Shown here in pieces: positions 60,443-64,000 of a stretch of 64,000 nucleotides of DNA (its first letter is position 1; every line of letters begins with the position of its first letter). The stretch comes from Paenibacillus xylanilyticus (GTDB lineage: Bacteria; Bacillota; Bacilli; Paenibacillales; Paenibacillaceae), in NCBI RefSeq assembly GCF_009664365.1, contig NZ_CP044310.1, forward strand, positions 3,483,001 to 3,547,000. Direction: 5' to 3'. Position numbers and translations under genes: made by a program. The notes beneath the pieces were generated by a model, which did no database searches, was not told the origin of the DNA, and saw nothing but the letters and a program-made list of their open reading frames with translations.

Positions 60443-61369
60443 TTAGCCCTTGACGGAGCCAATCAACATGCCCTGAACGAAATATCGCTGTACAAACGGA
60501 TAAATGACGAGTACCGGCAAGCTGGCCATTACAATGAGTGAGAACTTCATCAGCTCGGCCATTTGCTGCTGCTTCACCATCTCTCCCACATCCATATTTC
60601 CCGTGGTGTTACTCAGGATCAGAATGCTGCGGAGAATCAACTGAAGCGGATAGAGCGATTGCGTTTTTAAATAAATCAGGGCATCAAAATACGCATTCCA
60701 CTGCCCCACGGCATACATCAATGACAAAACAGCGATGATGGGTTTGGCAAGCGGCAAAATGACGCTGAAAATGAAACGGATATCACTGCATCCGTCAATA
60801 TCGGCTGCCTCGGACAGCTCTTCCGGGATGGAATTCTGAAAAAAAGTACGTGCGATAATCACCTGCCACACCCAGATGGCATTAGGAATCAACAGAGCCC
60901 AGCGTGTATCAATCAGTCCCATGGATTTAACCACCAGGTAAGTTGGAATTAATCCGCCTGAGAATAGCATGGTGAATGTAATAAACATCATGAGAGGGCT
61001 GCGCCCGACAAAGGTTTTTTTGGAAAGCGGATAAGCAATCATTATGGTCAGTGCTACGCTAATGATTGTTCCTATTGTGGTGTAAAATAACGAATTGGCG
61101 TAACCCATGATAACCTGATCGTTGCGTAATACAGACTTATAGCCGTCGAGTGTCATATCCACAGGCCACAGCCAGACTTTTCCGGATGTAACTGCAGCCG
61201 GGCTGCTCAGAGAAGAGCTTACGATATAGATCAGTGGATAGAGCACTGCAATTAAGACCACCGTCAGAATGAGATAGATGATGGCTATAAACACCCGATC
61301 CCCAAAAGATTCTCTGATGGTGCTCCTCTGACTAACCGCTGAGCCGGCTTGGGACTGCAACTTGCTCAT
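60443..61369 (-). CDS. Carbohydrate ABC transporter permease, LplC/CUT1 type
   Basis: 308-aa inner-membrane permease with six helices (YLILTVVLIAVLYPLIYIVS, GTIISVALTIMIAYPLS, LMMFITFTMLFSGGLIPTY, WALLIPNAIWVWQVIIA). The EAA loop reads LSEAADIDGCSDIRFIFSVI and the end YPFVQRYFVQGMLIGSVKG, the LplC signature. Its partner LplB-type permease ends 27 bp upstream; the lipoprotein starts 34 bp downstream. Confidence 0.93.
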   Translation of the reverse strand: MSKLQSQAGSAVSQRSTIRESFGDRVFIAIIYLILTVVLIAVLYPLIYIVSSSLSSPAAVTSGKVWLWPVDMTLDGYKSVLRNDQVIMGYANSLFYTTIGTIISVALTIMIAYPLSKKTFVGRSPLMMFITFTMLFSGGLIPTYLVVKSMGLIDTRWALLIPNAIWVWQVIIARTFFQNSIPEELSEAADIDGCSDIRFIFSVILPLAKPIIAVLSLMYAVGQWNAYFDALIYLKTQSLYPLQLILRSILILSNTTGNMDVGEMVKQQQMAELMKFSLIVMASLPVLVIYPFVQRYFVQGMLIGSVKG

Positions 61370-61396
61370 CTGATTCCCTCCTTTCCTTTTGCCGCA

Positions 61397-62368
61397 TTAC
61401 CATAAGCTTGTATTGGACAGACGCTTGGCAGCAGCATTGACTGTTAACAACAGAATCAGGTTAATAAGCGAATTAAAGAGGCCCACTGCAGTAGCAAAGC
61501 TGTAATTGGCATTCAGTAAACCCATTTTGTACACATAGGTGGAGATAATCTCGGAAGCCGATAAGTTCAACGGATTTTGCAGCAAATAAATTTTTTCAAA
61601 TCCGACGGCCATGATATTGCCAACGCTCAGAATCAGGATAATGACTGCCGCCGGCAGCAGGCCGGGCAGATCGATGTTCACCATTTTCTGAAACCGGTTA
61701 GCACCATCAACCTTGGCTGCCTCGTACAATGAAGGATCAATACCTGCAAGTGCTGCCAAATAGATGACTGCGGAATATCCCATGCTCTGCCAGACATCCG
61801 AAAATACATAGATGGAACGAAACAGCCCAGGCTCTCCAAGGAAATTGACCGCTTCAAAACCAAGCGTCCCTGCAATTGTGTTCACAATGCCCAGGCGCGG
61901 CGATAGGAAAAGCATGATGATGGATACCATGACCACCGTTGAAATAAAGTAAGGTGCATAAGTAACCATCTGTACCGTTTTTTTGAATTTGGCATTCTTG
62001 ACTTCGTTCAACGCCAGTGCTAGAAGGATGGGGACTGGAAAACCCACGACCAAACTGTAAAACGAAATATACAGTGTGTTTTTGATCAGGGTAGCGAACG
62101 CCGGGTTTTGGAAAAGCAGTTCAAAATATTTGGTGCCTACCCACGGACTTCCCCAGATCCCCTTGATCACGTTGTAATCCTTGAAAGCGAGCACTGCATT
62201 AACCATAGGCACATACTTGAAAATAATGAAGTACGCGACGGGAGGAATCATCAACAGATAGAGCTGCCAATGTCTCCTCCAGCTTCTGGACAAGGCCAGT
62301 TTCATTGCAGACCGCCTGCCTTGTTTTACTACCGTTTTGCCATTCGAGATTGTTGTTCTCAGAGTCAT
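61397..62368 (-). CDS. Carbohydrate ABC transporter permease, LplB/CUT1 type
   Basis: 323 aa. LplB hallmarks are HWQLYLLMIPPVAYFIIFKY, NAVLAFKDYNVIKGIWGSPW, the EAA loop YEAAKVDGANRFQKMVNIDL and ending AAKRLSNTSLW; about six helices. The ATG at 62368 lies behind a G-rich GGGGGG; an internal ATG at 62305 is possible. First gene of the importer operon, downstream of the membrane AraC regulator. Confidence 0.92.
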   Translation of the reverse strand: MTLRTTISNGKTVVKQGRRSAMKLALSRSWRRHWQLYLLMIPPVAYFIIFKYVPMVNAVLAFKDYNVIKGIWGSPWVGTKYFELLFQNPAFATLIKNTLYISFYSLVVGFPVPILLALALNEVKNAKFKKTVQMVTYAPYFISTVVMVSIIMLFLSPRLGIVNTIAGTLGFEAVNFLGEPGLFRSIYVFSDVWQSMGYSAVIYLAALAGIDPSLYEAAKVDGANRFQKMVNIDLPGLLPAAVIILILSVGNIMAVGFEKIYLLQNPLNLSASEIISTYVYKMGLLNANYSFATAVGLFNSLINLILLLTVNAAAKRLSNTSLW

Positions 62369-62408
62369 CCCCCCAGGAGGTAGCCTATTGATTAAGGCCC
62401 TCTTTTTT

Positions 62409-62424
62409 TGATAGCGCTTTCTTG
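62409..62424. promoter_or_regulatory. Candidate cre site in front of the fucoside operon
   Basis: TGATAGCGCTTTCTTG matches the CcpA operator at 12 of 14 core positions with the central CG preserved. It lies 41 bp upstream of the LplB start codon, where CcpA would block transcription. Confidence 0.35.
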
Positions 62425-62587
62425 TTCGTAATCATAAGAGGGTTTCCTCAGTCACGTAAAGGTACACTTTACTCAATGAGGTACGATTCAAGGACAACAA
62501 GGCCGAGAAGCCTGATATAGCTTTAATTTTGCAGTGATTTTTTTGATGTTTCTGGTTGGATTGATCATCATGATTGTCCCAGCTTCA

Positions 62588-64000
62588 TTACATTTCATTC
62601 TCCATCTGGCGAAATGAACTAGGCAAAACCCCACGGACTCGCTTGAAGGCTCTCCGGAATGAATGCGCGCTGTTGTATCCGGTGGTCAGAGCAATCTCAT
62701 CGATCGTTCGCTCAGTCTCACGGAGCAATTCAGCAGCTTTGTTAATTCGCACCTTCTCCACATAGTCGGAAAGGTTCTCTCCGGTATACTCCTTGAATAA
62801 CTGCGAGATATATTTTTCCGGCTTACCCATTTGTTCTGCAATGCGATATACCGTTAAGGTTGCATCGGCATAGCGTTCCTGAATGTAAGCCATCGTTTCG
62901 TTAACAATTTCAGCATGTAAATTGGATTTTTTGCGTTGTATGTCCAGACATACGTCTTTTGCCAGTTGATGAAACTTGTCCCGGAGTACGGTAACACTGT
63001 CCGTTGCCTGAATAGCCGCAATCCGGTTCTTAAACTCATCGACAAGCGCTTCGTCCAGCATGATCTTGGGTTCCAGCTTCAGAAATGTTCCCTTCAATTC
63101 CACAACGAACTGCTGTGTCATGTCATAAGACAGCTCCCGCTCGGTAAAATTGCGGTGGAACAACTGATCCAGAACCCGATCCGATTCTTCCATTTCACCC
63201 GCCTTCAGCGTATTGAGCAGACGCTGTTCGGACTCCATCGGATAGTAATACAATTCGGTTTCCTTGACGGTGTCCTCGAATCTCACCAGATGCTCTGTTC
63301 CCATATGAATGGCATATTCCAATGCTTGTCTGGCCTCGTTAAATGAACGGCCAACATCATTCCACACCTCATAAGAAGCACCCATTCCAACAGTGGTCGA
63401 CACCCGGTATTCCCCGTAAACTGCATCCATCCGTTTGCTCAGTTCGGAAACCGTTGTGTGCATGGCTATATCCGAGGGTTCAACAGTAAGCGGTTGTATA
63501 AAAGCAATCTGATCTGTTCCCCAGTCGGTTATCAATACCTCTGAATTCCATGCCGTCAAGGCTTCATGCACAATAAGCCTGGCGACGCTTAGTTCTTGAA
63601 TAATTTCTTCGCTATCCGGACTTCCATAACCGTCTACCTTCACTATTCCTACAACCCCTCGGCTCGTATGAAGAGGTATATCGGTCTGGGAAGAGAGCGC
63701 CTCCAACTCGGGGATGGTGTAAAACTCACCTGTCAGCAGACGTTTGATAAATCCATCCCGTAACATGGGAATCTGTTCGTTTAATGCATTCTTAAGTACA
63801 TGGTTATTGGTAATGAGGCTGGTGATATTGCTTGCCAAAAAATCATATTCGTTGCTTGTCTTTCCGGGCAGCCCTATATCCTGTTCCCGGAAGACCGACA
63901 GAAGCCGGTGAATCGGTGCGCTGTGTCGGTAAGCCAGCATTAGCCCAATCAATAATCCAATACCAAGTGTTGCTAGCGTAAACGTTAAGGTAACCTGCTT
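62588..64000 (-). CDS. Membrane-anchored AraC-family regulator (N-terminus off the right edge)
   Basis: The frame stays open to base 64000, so at least the sensor part is missing. The first visible residues form a membrane helix (VTLTFTLATLGIGLLIGLML), followed by a long cytoplasmic region including a GGDEF-like linker seen in YesN-type proteins (VSTTVGMGASYEVWNDVGRS, EARQALEYAIHMG). It ends in the paired AraC helix-turn-helix (LTVYRIAEQMGKPEKYISQL; TIDEIALTTGYNSAHSFRRA). Such one-component membrane AraC regulators commonly sit directly upstream of LplA/B/C-type sugar operons in Paenibacillus and sense sugars outside the cell. It probably controls the downstream importer and GH95 gene. Confidence 0.9.
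   Translation of the reverse strand, partial: KQVTLTFTLATLGIGLLIGLMLAYRHSAPIHRLLSVFREQDIGLPGKTSNEYDFLASNITSLITNNHVLKNALNEQIPMLRDGFIKRLLTGEFYTIPELEALSSQTDIPLHTSRGVVGIVKVDGYGSPDSEEIIQELSVARLIVHEALTAWNSEVLITDWGTDQIAFIQPLTVEPSDIAMHTTVSELSKRMDAVYGEYRVSTTVGMGASYEVWNDVGRSFNEARQALEYAIHMGTEHLVRFEDTVKETELYYYPMESEQRLLNTLKAGEMEESDRVLDQLFHRNFTERELSYDMTQQFVVELKGTFLKLEPKIMLDEALVDEFKNRIAAIQATDSVTVLRDKFHQLAKDVCLDIQRKKSNLHAEIVNETMAYIQERYADATLTVYRIAEQMGKPEKYISQLFKEYTGENLSDYVEKVRINKAAELLRETERTIDEIALTTGYNSAHSFRRAFKRVRGVLPSSFRQMENEM

Overview
The window looks like chromosomal DNA of a Paenibacillus-type Firmicute. The basis is a set of lineage hallmarks: LplB/LplC-type sugar ABC permeases with large lipoprotein binding proteins, a secreted protein ending in a FIMAH-like module, a class III (Firmicute) fructose-1,6-bisphosphatase, a YpeB-like germination protein, Bacillus-type LexA boxes, strong AGGAGG ribosome sites, and frequent TTG/GTG starts behind good Shine-Dalgarno sequences. 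I saw no rRNA, tRNA, CRISPR array, transposase or prophage genes. It reads as a patchwork of accessory catabolic, regulatory and stress modules, most of it on the minus strand.

Layout. 1-3.2 kb: the end of a NitT/TauT-type ABC importer (permease cut by the window edge, ATPase) divergent from a PucR regulator. 3.2-6.2 kb: a 48-aa exported peptide gene, a MerR regulator with a textbook 19-bp-spacer promoter driving an aldo/keto reductase, and a MarR regulator followed in frame by a GH43-like gene remnant. 6.4-9.7 kb: two tandem paralogous proteins (papain/BtrH-like fold suspected) behind a WYL regulator and a small zinc-ribbon gene. 9.9-16.1 kb: fbp, a GH27 alpha-galactosidase followed directly by a Cys-rich small protein, an AraC regulator and a type B carboxylesterase. 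16.3-22 kb: a YeiE/YeiH-like LysR-exporter pair, a HAD phosphatase, a lipoprotein, and an ECF sigma/anti-sigma pair. 22.2-24.2 kb: an SOS-controlled UvrX-type polymerase, YolD-like and unknown-gene operon. 24.5-27.3 kb: a four-domain sulfur-handling flavoprotein with an ArsR repressor.

27.6-43.6 kb holds the most interesting block. An eight-gene minus-strand operon (epimerase, DapA-like aldolase, Gfo/Idh dehydrogenase, binding protein, two permeases, MDR dehydrogenase, secreted propeller-FIMAH protein) is preceded by a cytoplasmic regulator that fuses a GntR DNA-binding domain to an ABC solute-binding-protein-like sensor. The motif TGGTTCATAT lies in both the operon promoter and the regulator promoter. 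A 1116-aa DUF5107/TPR protein lies next to it. I infer an undescribed sugar or sugar-acid uptake and oxidation pathway; the substrate is not evident.

43.7-49.4 kb: a cupin gene preceded by two tiny ORFs, a membrane protein, an NAD(P)-binding protein, a very long perfect hairpin, and a three-gene ABC exporter. 49.5-54.4 kb: a REC-BTAD response regulator with a hybrid kinase carrying two different histidine-kinase modules, then a NUDIX hydrolase. 54.7-64 kb: an orphan YpeB-like protein and a fucoside locus (GH95 alpha-L-fucosidase, lipoprotein, LplC, LplB, membrane-anchored AraC regulator cut by the right edge).
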